Origin: Cyrtodaria siliqua
Lineage: Eukaryota; Mollusca; Bivalvia; Adapedonta; Hiatellidae
DNA length: 64,000 nt
Assembly (NCBI GenBank): GCA_037043455.1
Contig: JAWPHD010000093.1
Span: forward strand, 372,001-436,000
Reading direction: 5' to 3'
Part shown: one piece after another, positions 1 to 9,142 of the stretch
Layout of the letters: each line of letters opens with the position of its first letter
How positions within the stretch are numbered: the stretch's first letter is position 1
Made by a program: the position numbers and the translations under genes
Notes under the pieces: model-generated
Databases searched by the model: none
What the model was told of the DNA's origin: nothing
The model's input: the letters and a program-made list of their open reading frames with translations, nothing else

Positions 1-673
1 TATTGAATATTTAATTTTTGCTGATGTATTTGTTTTTCTATTGATAATCATGATAATGGCGTATTTCCCAAATGTACCTCAGTAAAACTATGACCATGTT
101 TATGTAGACAAAAGGCAGTTATGGTAGTAAATGGTATGAATAAAAGAAAACATATGTTATTTTACCTGTATATCTGTTTTTTTATTTCCTTTCTTAGTCC
201 AATAAACGACTAAACAACCGCTTGTCGTGACACTGTCGGTAATGATCTCGTGCAGGAGAACATGTGGGCCATGATGGCTCTTTGTCAGTTTAGGCCTACC
301 AAGTTTCGGCCATATTTTCAAAAGAAATCAGTCCCATTTTATGAAATACAGTACACCGAGTGTTTAACTATAAAGCTTTTAAAGTATCCAGCCAACGTCC
401 GTGCCACTGTGTTTGAATATATTTAAAAAGCTAATGTTTTCATGTTTTAGTCGAAGAAAAAAATTGTAAAAGAACGTCTCCAACTTTGTCACATCAGCCT
501 CGTTGCCAATAACACCCAATATGTACTGGCTGAAACACACCCGTTGGTTGATGAACATTTACAGGAGATATATACTTACTCCCTGACAATTATGAGGAGA
601 ATTTAAAGTGTTAAACATTATGAAGCTTACACTTTCATACAAAACAGAGACATACACACAATTGGCTATGTTA
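1..673. other. AT-rich spacer, no gene seen
   Basis: No exon, repeat family or RNA gene could be recognised here. If gene P3 (signal exon at 2390-2447 on the minus strand) continues leftward, its next exon could lie here or beyond the window edge, but no phase-1 acceptor followed by a convincing open segment was found. Confidence 0.5.
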
Positions 674-840
674 AATAAGAAATAAAACATTTCTAGCTGG
701 TAAATATTGTCCCAGATCAATACCTGGTGGTGGGACCTGAAGTTTATCGAAACCGCGGGCCTTCGGCCTGTGGTTAGTCCCGCCCACCAGTTATTGATAT
801 GGGACAATATAAACCCGCTAGAAATGTTTTATTTAAGAAA
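674..840. mobile_element. Foldback MITE, family B (copy 1)
   Basis: Two arms of about 50-60 bases are inverted copies of each other. The left arm carries ctagctggtaaatattgtcc and cctggtggtgggac; the right arm carries gtcccgcccaccag and gggacaatataaacccgc. Both ends carry the aagaaataaaac / gttttatttaagaa words. There is no coding capacity. Related arms lie at 845-940, 1916-1975, 63332-63385 and 63826-63975, so this is a dispersed family and not a single chance hairpin. Confidence 0.75.
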
Positions 841-844
841 TAGC

Positions 845-940
845 ATATTTCCACGAGTTTATATTGTCCCAGATAAATACCTGATGGACGGGACTTGAAG
901 TTCATCGATACCAAGGGCCGCATGCTCGCGGTTTCGCTGT
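845..940 (+). mobile_element. Family B MITE, left half, split by Repeat A
   Basis: The left arm of a second family B element (tttatattgtcccaga, then gacgggacttgaagttcatcg). Its expected right half is not adjacent but appears at 1916-1975, on the far side of the Repeat A copy. This suggests that Repeat A was inserted into this MITE. Confidence 0.55.
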
Positions 941-950
941 GTTTCAAGAA

Positions 951-1915
951 ATATAAAAAGATCGGCCAGGGAAAGTAGCATTCAAGGAGGACAGTTAACC
1001 ACAAAACACAGAAACAAACACGCAAACAGACAAACAAGAAGGCAAAAGCAATAATAAATGCAAACGACATCACAAACACAAAAAGGGTTGACAATAGGGC
1101 TACCGCCTTGGAACGGTCAGTGGCAAAGTAGACCACTGGGGGTTTAAACCGGTTCTAGGGTGCACCAAACCTCACACTTACCCTACTGTCATCCCATTAA
1201 AACAGGACAGTGTAAATAAAGAAATCCCCGCCATGATCTAATCTCTAACCAACAAGGCAGCATCAATAGGCAATATAAGTAAAACACAAATATGCTCGTG
1301 TAAATATAATACAAAAAAGAAATAGCCTAGCAAGCCACAATGAAGGTACTCAATGACTTTGCAGAAGCCAGAGCAGTAAGAGAATAAACCATTAAGGGCA
1401 CGACAAGAAAGATCATGGACAAACATCAAACGCCACCGTCCCAATGGGCTTTAGGTAGGCGTCATCATAGGGTCCACAGCCTGTCCGGTCATCGTACAAT
1501 TAAAGAGGAAAGCATAGTGGCGAACTGTAAAATAGTCCACCACCAAGCATGCAGTACGTTGCAAAATGATAGGGTCATAACCTCTTTTGATAAACTTTTT
1601 AACAAGTTTAACAAAGATAGTATGAAAGTGATCATGACCTAGAATCTTACGAAGTTTATAAATCACATCACCATAGAAGTCAGGTTGTGATAGTCCTTGT
1701 CGCAGAAGAGTCCTTAAATTACTTTTATATTTGGCAAGAAGATCAGGGTTACGATAATAAAATTTTGCAAAGGTTTTACGAAGTTTATGGTAACGGTAAC
1801 CCTGATTGAGTAACTTTTTAGTTATACAAAGATTACGAATATTAAAGTCCTCAACTCGAGTACAAGCTCTAGAAAAACGAATAAGTTGAGACACATTACC
1901 CCATAAGATGTTCAA
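951..1915 (-). mobile_element. Repeat A copy A1: 5'-truncated retroelement with RT tail and 3' UTR
   Basis: This is the longest of about 15 copies of the commonest dispersed repeat in the window. Read on the minus strand it holds the C-terminal part of a reverse-transcriptase polyprotein (see 1451-1915), a stop codon, and about 500 bases of 3' UTR ending at ccgatctttttata near 951. The UTR contains a block common to nearly all copies (ccgttccaaggcggtagccc, then tattgtcaacccttttgtg). The 5' end is truncated, as expected of target-primed reverse transcription. The clade is uncertain (non-LTR-like or Penelope-like). Confidence 0.7.
1451..1915 (-). pseudogene. C-terminal fragment of a retroelement reverse transcriptase (Repeat A)
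   Basis: About 155 codons are open on the minus strand, ending with a stop at the edge of the Repeat A 3' UTR. Motifs seen are SQLIRFSRAC, then KLLNQGYRYHKLRKTF, FYGDVIYKLRKI and RTACLVVD..TVRHYAFLF. From memory this order matches the thumb/C-terminal tail of a family of RT proteins common in molluscs, amphioxus and cnidarians; that match was not verified. The catalytic RT core is absent through 5' truncation. The first residues derive from the flanking MITE. A partial second copy at 10950-11099 has the more regular spelling VVDPLTVRHYAFLF, so this copy is slightly decayed. Confidence 0.65.
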
Positions 1916-1975
1916 GTCCCAAATATAAATATACAATATAAACCTGCTGGGAATATATTATTTATTAACTGACAT
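1916..1975 (+). mobile_element. Family B MITE, right half
   Basis: The sequence acaatataaacctgctgg followed by an ATT-rich end matches the right arm of the family B foldback. It pairs with the left half at 845-940 across the inserted Repeat A copy. Confidence 0.5.
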
Positions 1976-2389
1976 GGGTTTTTATGTCTCATGATAAAAA
2001 AAGTGTTAGAGACTGAACAAAATACAAACATATTCTCAATTCTTACATTTATGCACATCTCTCAATATCAAACGAAAAACCATATTTAGCTTTATCCCAA
2101 TTAAATGTGCTGTTGGATCGTAACGTCGCTTAAAATAACGCATTCCACTGTATTGTTGTTTTGCATCTGACGTTTAAAATGATGTCTCAACGGTTAACCT
2201 GTTTTGTCTGGCACTTAAATGACGTCTTAACGGTTAACACACCTGAGTTCAGAGATATCGAATAAGAATTTTAAAACCTAGCCTATGACTAATCAGCATT
2301 TAGTATTTTGATAATCCATGATATATTGTTCTGTATAAATAGTGTATTAAACATGGTCCTACATCTCAGGAAATATGAAATACACTTAC
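1976..2389. other. Spacer, start of the possible P3 intron
   Basis: AT-rich sequence with a short direct repeat (aaatgatgtctcaacggttaac, then aaatgacgtcttaacggttaac, about 2180-2240). If P3 is a working gene, this is the beginning of its first intron on the minus strand. No exon is visible. Confidence 0.4.
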
Positions 2390-2447
2390 CTTGCCCTGTG
2401 ACTAAAAATAATGCGAAACAGCCAATGATGAAGATTAACTTGATCAT
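2390..2447 (-). CDS. P3: signal-peptide exon of a short secreted peptide gene
   Basis: The ATG at 2447-2445 opens 19 codons plus one base. They encode a basic start (MIK), a hydrophobic core (LIFIIGCFALFLV) and a small-residue cleavage region ending TGQ, then the splice donor CAA-G|GTAAGTG. Coding length (58 bases), phase (1) and the donor context CAAG|GT are identical to the P1 and P2 signal exons on the other strand. A TATA box sits about 80 bases upstream. Later exons would lie to the left, probably outside the window. An ATG further upstream (2495) would add 16 charged residues before the hydrophobic core and is less likely to be used. Function is unknown. Confidence 0.6.
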
Positions 2448-2526
2448 TTTTTCTGCTTTTTCCTTCAAACTCAACGTAAGGTACAGGAATATCACAGAGA
2501 CTAAGAATACGCGCCTGCGTCCGTTG

Positions 2527-2533
2527 TTTTATA
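2527..2533 (-). promoter_or_regulatory. TATA box of P3
   Basis: On the minus strand TATAAAA lies 80 bases before the P3 ATG, the right distance for a transcription start about 30 bases downstream and a 5' UTR of roughly 50 bases. It was found by eye and start sites are not proven. Confidence 0.5.
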
Positions 2534-2559
2534 GAAAATATCTGAAGTGGTTTTAGGTT

Positions 2560-3286
2560 CAAAATGTAAACGTGTTATTTAGATATAAATTATCTGATTG
2601 GCTGAAATGTATCACTATATTGTAGCATTTGTTTACATAGCATAATACGCTCCATATGACGCATCACTCAGCTTTTTTAAATCATTATTAAACACGTCGA
2701 TCTGGTTAAAGCGACTGTTACACATGTTTTGTTAGATGCAGGTAAGGATATTGAAGCGCTTTTAAGAACAAATTAAGAAGTGGTGTTCCCACGGGTTATC
2801 TCTTGGTTTAATTAGTGCATGAGACGTTGATGTACTAAGAATGTGTAACGGGTGATGCGTTGCAGTCCATTACCTGCTCCTCTAGCGGCGGTGAGATGGA
2901 GGTACTGCCAGGAGAATGATCCGCCTAAGTATGCAAAGGATGTGATATGCTGATATGTTGTTCCCCTTTAACCCATTACATACGAATTACAACTAAGGGA
3001 GACATCATCACAAACTCACTGACGGTAACGTAAAATGTGTTGTTGTTTTCAACATTTGAGTTGTTGCCTGATACACTTACGCATTCCTGAAATCAAAGAC
3101 GCACACAGACATCGAATACTACGTCTTGGATAGACGCACAAAGACGCAGAATAATCGAAATTTTCACCGTTTTTGCACGCATATGACTTCAAGAGTGCAA
3201 GAGTGTATCAGGCAAAATTGTGGACGCAATCGCTTTTGAGTTAATGGCAGTTTGTTTTTAACGGTATATCGCAGTATAACGTATGG
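2560..3286. other. Spacer upstream of P3
   Basis: No gene or repeat family was recognised. The block at 2900-3260 has mixed composition, including several cgcacacagac-like words, but no open frame of note. Confidence 0.4.
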
Positions 3287-3790
3287 GATGGTGAGTTGTC
3301 TGTCGTCCGTCCGTTAACTTTTGACTCGTTAACATGATAGGGCATTCATTTGATCTTTTTCAAACATTACCAGATTGCTGATATCAATGAAAGCTCGGAC
3401 GAGTGGGAAAATCAACCAGTTCGAACCAGTAACACCGAAGTTATGGCCCTTGATAGCCATATTTTTCCTCGGTACCACGATAGGGCCTTCATTTTTCATA
3501 TGATCTTTACCAAGCTCTTCCACATTATTGATATTAATAAGAGCTAGGATGAATTCGAAAACCAGCCATATCCTGCAATTTACACCGGAGTTATGGCATT
3601 TGATTTTCTGAAATATGCTATAATTTGGCCTCTTTAACACGATAGGGCCTTCAGTTTTCAGCCGACAATACTCTACCAGATTGTTGATATCAACGAAAGC
3701 TCGGACGAGTTCGAAAACCAGCCAGATCGGACCATTAACACCGGAGATATGGACCTTTATTTTTTTTTTAATATGCAATATGCTATATTG
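3287..3790 (-). repeat. Modular 160-bp satellite element, reversed copy (three units)
   Basis: Three degenerate units of about 155-165 bases, each containing atagggccttcat, a gatattaa/aatca segment, agctcggacgagttcgaaaa, ccagccagatcgg and an accggagttatggcc box. They are the reverse complement of the units at 48230-49440. The block starts with the reversed end tail (gatggtgag, gtcgtccgtccgttaac), so array and tail travel together as one element. Confidence 0.65.
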
Positions 3791-4035
3791 GGAACTTGAG
3801 TCAAACTCATGGTTTCCGCTCAATAACTTTTGTTAGGAATGTGGTGTTGCGATAAAACTTGCAGGGTAGATAGATTATGTGAAAAAACGGTTGAGATTGC
3901 ATTTGTAGATAGCTTATGTGAACAGGAAGTTTGGGATTGCAATCGGGGTCACTGGGTTCAAGGTCAAGGTCACTATTACTAAACACAGAAACATGTTTCC
4001 GCTCAATAACTGTTGTTAGGAGTCAAAGTTGACAT
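3791..4035. repeat. Dispersed repeat containing 'gtttccgctcaataac' boxes
   Basis: The word gtttccgctcaataact occurs at both ends of a segment of about 180 bases that also contains cactgggttcaaggtcaagg. I recall this arrangement as a common mollusc interspersed repeat. No coding potential. Confidence 0.4.
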
Positions 4036-4506
4036 GCCCTCTTAGGAGTAACTTCGAGCACAACGAATGTATTTATTGCCTCACACGTGAACACGTCTAG
4101 ACCAACCATATCACCGTAATAGTGTAGAATAAATATGACTACTGAGGAGGATGTTGTTTCCTTGCATATCACTCGGTGCTCCACCTTCAAGGCTGGTGAA
4201 GACGAAATTCAAAACAAACTTCCAAATATGTACTGAATTCTAAAATTACATAAACAGCCTTATACATGTTATATATGTATTTCTAATTATAGTGCCTGCA
4301 CCACGAACATCTCCAATATTGTAACTTCTTGTATTACTGCCGTTAACGATCACGTTAAAAATAGTGCGCTAATGCTTTTGACAACTCTGTATTTTAGTCA
4401 ATTAAAAATTCAGTAGTTAATCCTGATAAAATGAGCAATAAACGACAAGTTTTATCTATCAGTACATGACTTTTCACAACTGTATACAACCTTGCCAGGC
4501 TAGCGG

Positions 4507-4590
4507 GAGGTATACAGTACTGAGTCTACTCAGGAAAAATGGGGTGTTCTGCCTCAACCCCAAAAACATCGACCGTCATATATTGCCTAA
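4507..4590 (+). repeat. Dispersed repeat D (copy 1)
   Basis: The words ggtatacagtactgag, actcaggaaaaatgg, tctgcctcaaccccaaaaac and atcgaccgtcatatattg recur in the same order at 24330-24412. It is a short interspersed repeat of unknown class. Confidence 0.55.
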
Positions 4591-4710
4591 ATTGTGTTGA
4601 AATGGGTAAAACACTTGTTATTCAAAACGAACTTCAAAACAAGATCTTATTCAAAACAACTTTCGAGAGAGAGAAAAAATACATATTCGGCCTGTAATCC
4701 CAATCTAGGG

Positions 4711-4830
4711 AAAGGTGTTGCACTTTATATTACCTCTCATGAACAGAATCACCGATTCTGCTACTTTCCTCACTTTTCGTGTCTTTTGATTCCAAGGAAA
4801 TCCCGTTTCAGTATTTACTGACATCCCACA
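4711..4830 (+). repeat. Dispersed repeat C (copy 1)
   Basis: A 120-base unit with ggtgttgcactttatattac, ctctcatgaacag, gattctgctactttcct and ttcagtatttactgac. Copies are at 4873-5000, 40796-40890 and, reversed, 46441-46556. The uniform length suggests a SINE-like or MITE-like unit, but no tRNA-like boxes were found. Confidence 0.6.
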
Positions 4831-4872
4831 AGCTTTAAAATATAACACCGCTTAAGCAGGTGCTAGTATGTA

Positions 4873-5000
4873 TAAGAGGTGTTGCCCATTATATTACATT
4901 TCATGAACAAATTCAATATAAACGAGTCTGCTACTTTTCTCTCTCGTGCATGTTTGTTGCTTCCAAGAAATCCTCTGTTCAGTATGTACTAACATTCACA
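4873..5000 (+). repeat. Dispersed repeat C (copy 2, tandem with copy 1)
   Basis: It starts aggtgttgcccattatatt and continues catttcatgaacaa, gagtctgctacttttc, ttgcttccaagaaatcc and ttcagtatgtactaac. It follows copy 1 at a period of about 160 bases. Confidence 0.6.
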
Positions 5001-5109
5001 CTAGCATTTGTTTATTGCTGTGTCGCGGCCATAACAAATGAAAACACGACATATTAATGAAACAGACAGACGGCCAATCAGAAGTGACATCACCTGGAAT
5101 AACACTCAC

Positions 5110-5690
5110 ATCTGAATAAAAATGTTGAAAGTCGGAGTGCCACAAGGATTAGTGTTGTGTCCTCTTTTTTTTGTAATTGATATAAATGATATTGTCGAAA
5201 AAAGGTTAAGTATAACTCGTCTTTTGACAACTCTTTTTCAATTTCACATCTAGCATAGACGGTATGGAAATTATTTTTAACCACGATTTATGTATCATAT
5301 CAGATTGGTCGAAACTATGGCTTGTTCAATTTAATACAAATAAAACTGAAGTGTTATTTGTTTCTCTGATACTTTCGGACCGCCGTCTACAGCTACGTTT
5401 AAATGACGTTCAGCTTACATTTGTAGAAAACCATAAACATTTGGGTGTAAGATTGAATTCAGATGGTAGATGGCATGAACACATTAACAGTATAATAGCT
5501 TCTGCCTCAAAAGCTTTAGACCTAATGCGACTTTTAAAATTGAATCGTATAACACTTAATCAGATTTACCTATCATACACGCGCCCTATCTTAGGATACG
5601 CAACTATTGTGTGGGATGAGTATTCTGTCTTTGATAGATAAAAACTCGAAAAACTCCAATATGAGGCCACACTGAAACAAGATCAGTATC
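5110..5690 (+). pseudogene. Jockey/CR1-like LINE reverse transcriptase fragment
   Basis: A translated segment around 5133 reads VGVPQGLVLCPLFFVIDIND, the RT box around GVPQGSVLGPLLF. After frame damage where the ADD box should be, the open segment 5264-5641 gives CIISDWSKLWLVQFNTNKTE, then HKHLGVRLNSDGRWHEHI, a LMRLLK segment, LSYTRPILGYATIVWDE and, past a stop, KLEKLQYEA. This is the usual order of the C-terminal RT/thumb region in jockey- and CR1-type elements. The N-terminal RT, the endonuclease and the 3' end are missing. Confidence 0.8.
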
Positions 5691-5703
5691 AATACAAATA
5701 TTA

Positions 5704-5815
5704 TATTTATGAGGGCAACATTACGGTAGTACCCCTCCAACCCCGTCAGCTTTATGAGGGCAACATTACGGTAGTATCCCTCCAACCCCGTCAGCTTCCC
5801 CCCTCAACCCCGTAC
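5704..5815 (+). repeat. Tandem duplication of a ~50-base unit
   Basis: Two copies of atgagggcaacattacgg, tagtacccctccaaccccg, tcagctt follow each other directly. The second ends in a C-rich run. Confidence 0.75.
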
Positions 5816-6782
5816 ACACAATACGTTGTGTATTGCTGAGAATGAGCCTTTTATTCAAATCGATTTATTTCGTCATTTTAGAAGCGAGAATAAAAACAAA
5901 ATCGCATAGATACATCTCTCCTCTGTATATATGTAGAATTTCAATAAACGGAACCAAGTACTAATTAACTAACAGGACCGTCTTACCCAAAGATGGCAAC
6001 ATTCATATTCATTTAGAAAGACGACCGGCTACAGAAACAATTTCGTAATTACATACATTTAAAATGTATGTGTCCATGTATTTTACACTAAATGTTTGAT
6101 CTATACATGCTTTGGGTTTATGTCAGAGTGCCTAATTTATTTTAACAAACAATGTTGCAACGGTATATCGGAAAATGAAATCATGATGGCGGCAATATAC
6201 GTTGTAGAGTTATTTTCGAAATCAGAAAAAGCGATAAACTAATATAAGTTTAACAGGCAGAAGTATATTCTTTTAACTGTTCGTTTAAAACTGAGGGGAC
6301 GATTAGAGTTTTAAAGAAAGCAAGATTGCCATGTGTCTCTTTAACCAAGTAAATAAATGACTGACGAGTAACAGACATGCTACTGTCAGTAACAAACATT
6401 ATATAGTGCAGACTCGAAGATTGCATACCATAAACATGTGGACATGACATTGTGTCAATGGTTTGTGGTGTTGTGAAACACTGTACGCGTGAATCCAAAA
6501 AGTGCGAGTCTGTTATCTTTATAGGGCATATATATTTTTTAACCTTAATATATATATATATATATATATACACAGGGAGAATTATTTGTGAACTACCAAG
6601 GACAGGCAACCTTCGGACGAACTACGGCAGGGCGTCTAGCTATGACGAGATACACAGAAATCAAGCGTATGCATTCATTCCCTAAAAAGGATAGCTGCAA
6701 CACACGTTGATGAACTGTATCTCTACAACATAACACACTAGCATATATATATATATATCAGTCGGACATATGTATGTTTCAC
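5816..6782. other. Spacer with (TA)n microsatellites
   Basis: No gene seen. TA runs lie at about 6547-6571 and 6742-6758. Apparent open frames crossing the first one encode only IYIYIYI-type low complexity. Confidence 0.5.
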
Positions 6783-7211
6783 CATACACTTCTCAAAACT
6801 GCTAACTACACCGCTACGTTTTGGGTTATATATATCGATGGGTTGAATGTTTTTCAATAAAATAAAAAGGAAATACCAATTCAATCATTTTTACATCATT
6901 TCATGTTATTTTTTTCATGGGCAATGCTAGAACTAAACCACAATAAGCAATTACAAACGACCCATGTAAACACTAAAGTCACACTTTTCATTTCTTGTTC
7001 ATAAAAGTGTGACTTTAGTGTTTACATGGGTCGTTTGTAATTGCTTATTGTGGTTTAGTTCTAGCATTGCCCATGAAAAAAATAAAATGAAATGATGTAA
7101 AAATGATTGAATTGGTATTTCCTTTTTATTTTATTGAAAAACATTCAACCCATCGATATATATAACCCAAAACGTGAGCGGTGTAGTTAGCAGTTTTGAG
7201 AAGTGTATATA
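6783..7211. mobile_element. Long foldback MITE, Tc1/mariner-type ends
   Basis: Two arms of about 200 bases (6785-6987 and 7004-7209) are near-perfect inverted repeats around a 16-base loop. The terminal sequence is TA|cacttctcaaaactgcta, and the other end is its reverse complement followed by TA, so the target duplication is the TA dinucleotide. A second family member with different interior lies at 33167-33412. There is no transposase gene; it is presumably mobilised in trans. The near-identity of the arms suggests recent origin or arm conversion. Confidence 0.85.
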
Positions 7212-7275
7212 TTTATGTTACAACATATATATTTATGCTACAATATATATATTTATGCTACAACATATAAATTTG
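7205..7275 (+). repeat. Short tandem repeat (catatatatttatgctacaa type)
   Basis: Three to four diverged copies of a 20-24-base unit directly follow the foldback element. Confidence 0.6.
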
Positions 7276-7483
7276 GACACAATATATTCACGTATGGCGC
7301 CTTTTGGTAAGGGTTATTAAAAGGGCGAAAAGTCGCAAAGTTGAAAAGTAGAAATGGTCGCATCCGTCTTTCAAATACATGTACTGAATTACAGCATAGA
7401 TGTATGATACGCTCCCTAGTCAGCGGGCGTATTTACCACTTCGTTTTAAATACTAATAGACTATGACATATTATACAACTATC

Positions 7484-7632
7484 TACTTCTGTTGAGGTCA
7501 ATGGTTAAACCTGTTCATCTAAGGGAATGACTATTGACCCGAAGCAGTGAACTGCGTCTCGGTGAATAGTTCACTGCTTCGGTTATTCCCTTGGATGAAT
7601 AGTTTTAACCGTTGACAGAAACAGAAGTAATT
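7484..7632. mobile_element. Foldback element of ~150 bases
   Basis: The left arm (cttctgttgaggtcaatggt, aagggaatgactattgac, gaagcagtgaact) is mirrored by the right arm (agttcactgcttcgg, ttattcccttgg, aaccgttgacagaaacag). A strong hairpin with no coding capacity, probably a MITE. Confidence 0.65.
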
Positions 7633-8578
7633 ATTTTTAATATGGAAACAATGTTTTAACAATACGAATAAACAAAATATTTACTTATTTTATTTATCAT
7701 ATTTCGCGTTAATTTTTATTCTATATCATTGAGCGCTTATGGTAAATAATTGACATTGGTAATAAAGCGCTTGCATGATCTGGAAGATACTATTGACTCG
7801 GCAAGAGAACTATTCACCCGAAAGAGAACTATCGACTCACAAGTCTGGTTTAAACCGGATTGGACACGTTTGAACACGTTTTCAGGTCGCTAGTTCATAC
7901 ACATGACTTTCACTTGACTGCTTTTTAACCAATAAAAACTACGTATATAAAATGATATATAATAATAATTTATAACCGATACAAGGGAGAGTACATATAT
8001 GATTGCTATTACTCTTTTTTAGAGTGTTTTATTCTTTTCATGGTCATGGGTTGTATTAATATTTTATGTTATTAGTTATTTTCAGTGGTGGAGAATTATT
8101 ATGCATCGCCTTACATAATCAAGTAATATATGTAGCACGTGTGAAGTTAGCAAAAACTGAAAATGTGTTCAGTAAAAATGTTTGGCTATATACAATTTTG
8201 ATGACTAAGACCTGGTCTATATACGTCAGTTATTAGTAGTTCACTTAAACAATGATTTAGGCTACATGTAAGCCTTTATACTTGGATATACAGTACATTT
8301 TAAACATAAAGAAATAAACGACATAAGACACATTCTATTTTCTTTTTAAATGTTTTTATTTTGTTTGGTATTGGCAATCAATTTCCACATTACAACATGA
8401 TGTTAAACAATAAGTGTTACATACTTTCTACATTCAAAATGTCAATATGTTACATACTTTTTTTATATAAAAGTTAAAAATGTTATTATGATGTGATCTC
8501 ATAACAAATTCCGAAAGAAGTAATTCATCATTTATATTATAATGTTAGGTGTTCCATAAGTGTATCTGTTTTATCCAT
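7633..8578. other. Spacer; possible 3' flank of P6
   Basis: AT-rich with no exon seen. A pair of similar phrases, ctattgactcggcaagagaa and ctattcacccgaaagagaac, lies near 7790-7840. If P6 is real, its poly(A) site would be just below 8579; only weak AATATA-type words are present. Confidence 0.35.
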
Positions 8579-8887
8579 TTAACGCCCCAAAACACTGCCT
8601 TCACTCTGGGTGTTGTTGCCATCGTTAATTTGATTGCTGTTGTTGTTGTATTGGTTGCTGTAATCGTTGTTTTTAGTGCTGTTGTTGTTCTTTCGGTTGC
8701 TATTGTTTGTGTTGGTATTGGTGCTGCTATGGTGCCCTCCCCACCCCCACACTCCCCAGGAGCGTCTTTGGGTATTGCCGGGATTGCTGTCATAGTTGAC
8801 CCATCTCTCCGTTTCAAGCTCTCGAGACATTGTCACTTGACGATTTAAAAGGTCTCTCAGTGATTCCAACAATTCCAAATCCAAATC
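8579..8887 (-). CDS. P6: asparagine-rich terminal exon, possible secreted peptide
   Basis: On the minus strand a good acceptor (tttactttattcactag) opens a phase-1 exon of 309 bases running to a TAA. It starts with an acidic leucine-rich segment (LDLELLESLRDLL) like the pro-region of P1 and P2 (ELL.SL / ELL.RL), then RQVTMSRELETERWVNY, a W/G patch (SWGVWGWGGHH), and about 45 residues rich in asparagine (about half N, with S and T). The AAC-rich stretch is a trinucleotide-like tract that leaves several frames open, so length alone is weak evidence. The acceptor, the phase and the ELL.SL similarity are the support. No signal exon was found upstream (above 8887). Confidence 0.4.
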   Translation of the reverse strand, partial: DLDLELLESLRDLLNRQVTMSRELETERWVNYDSNPGNTQRRSWGVWGWGGHHSSTNTNTNNSNRKNNNSTKNNDYSNQYNNNSNQINDGNNTQSEGSVLGR

Positions 8888-9142
8888 TAGTGAATAAAGT
8901 AAAATAATTTTACATTACTATACTTTACCGCATGTGCTTGATTTATCTTTACAGTACATGTTCTTCAAACTCCTACGTGCAAAACTCACACTCAAACACA
9001 AAGTTTGATTTTTACATTTATTGACATCGATATGACAATATACAAACAATGTATACAGAAACAATTAGTAAGCTTCAGGTTAATATAAAATAAATACAAC
9101 TGGTATATTAATCATTTAATATTGGTAAATAATAGTATAGCA
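8888..9142. other. AT-rich spacer
   Basis: No feature recognised; it would be intron if P6 is a gene. Confidence 0.35.

Noticed and set aside
1238..1444. A conserved 68-residue protein repeated at 19535 and 38115
   Set aside because: It lies in the Repeat A 3' UTR and recurs only because the repeat recurs. It is in another frame from the RT tail and has no start or codon conservation beyond DNA identity.
6250..6685. Open frames on both strands across 6540-6570
   Set aside because: They depend on the (TA)n tract; no family resemblance, signal or splice context.
8549..8848. Plus-strand hydrophobic Val/Ala-rich protein
   Set aside because: It is the complement of the AAC-rich tract; trinucleotide periodicity opens several frames. 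The minus-strand reading has the acceptor support.
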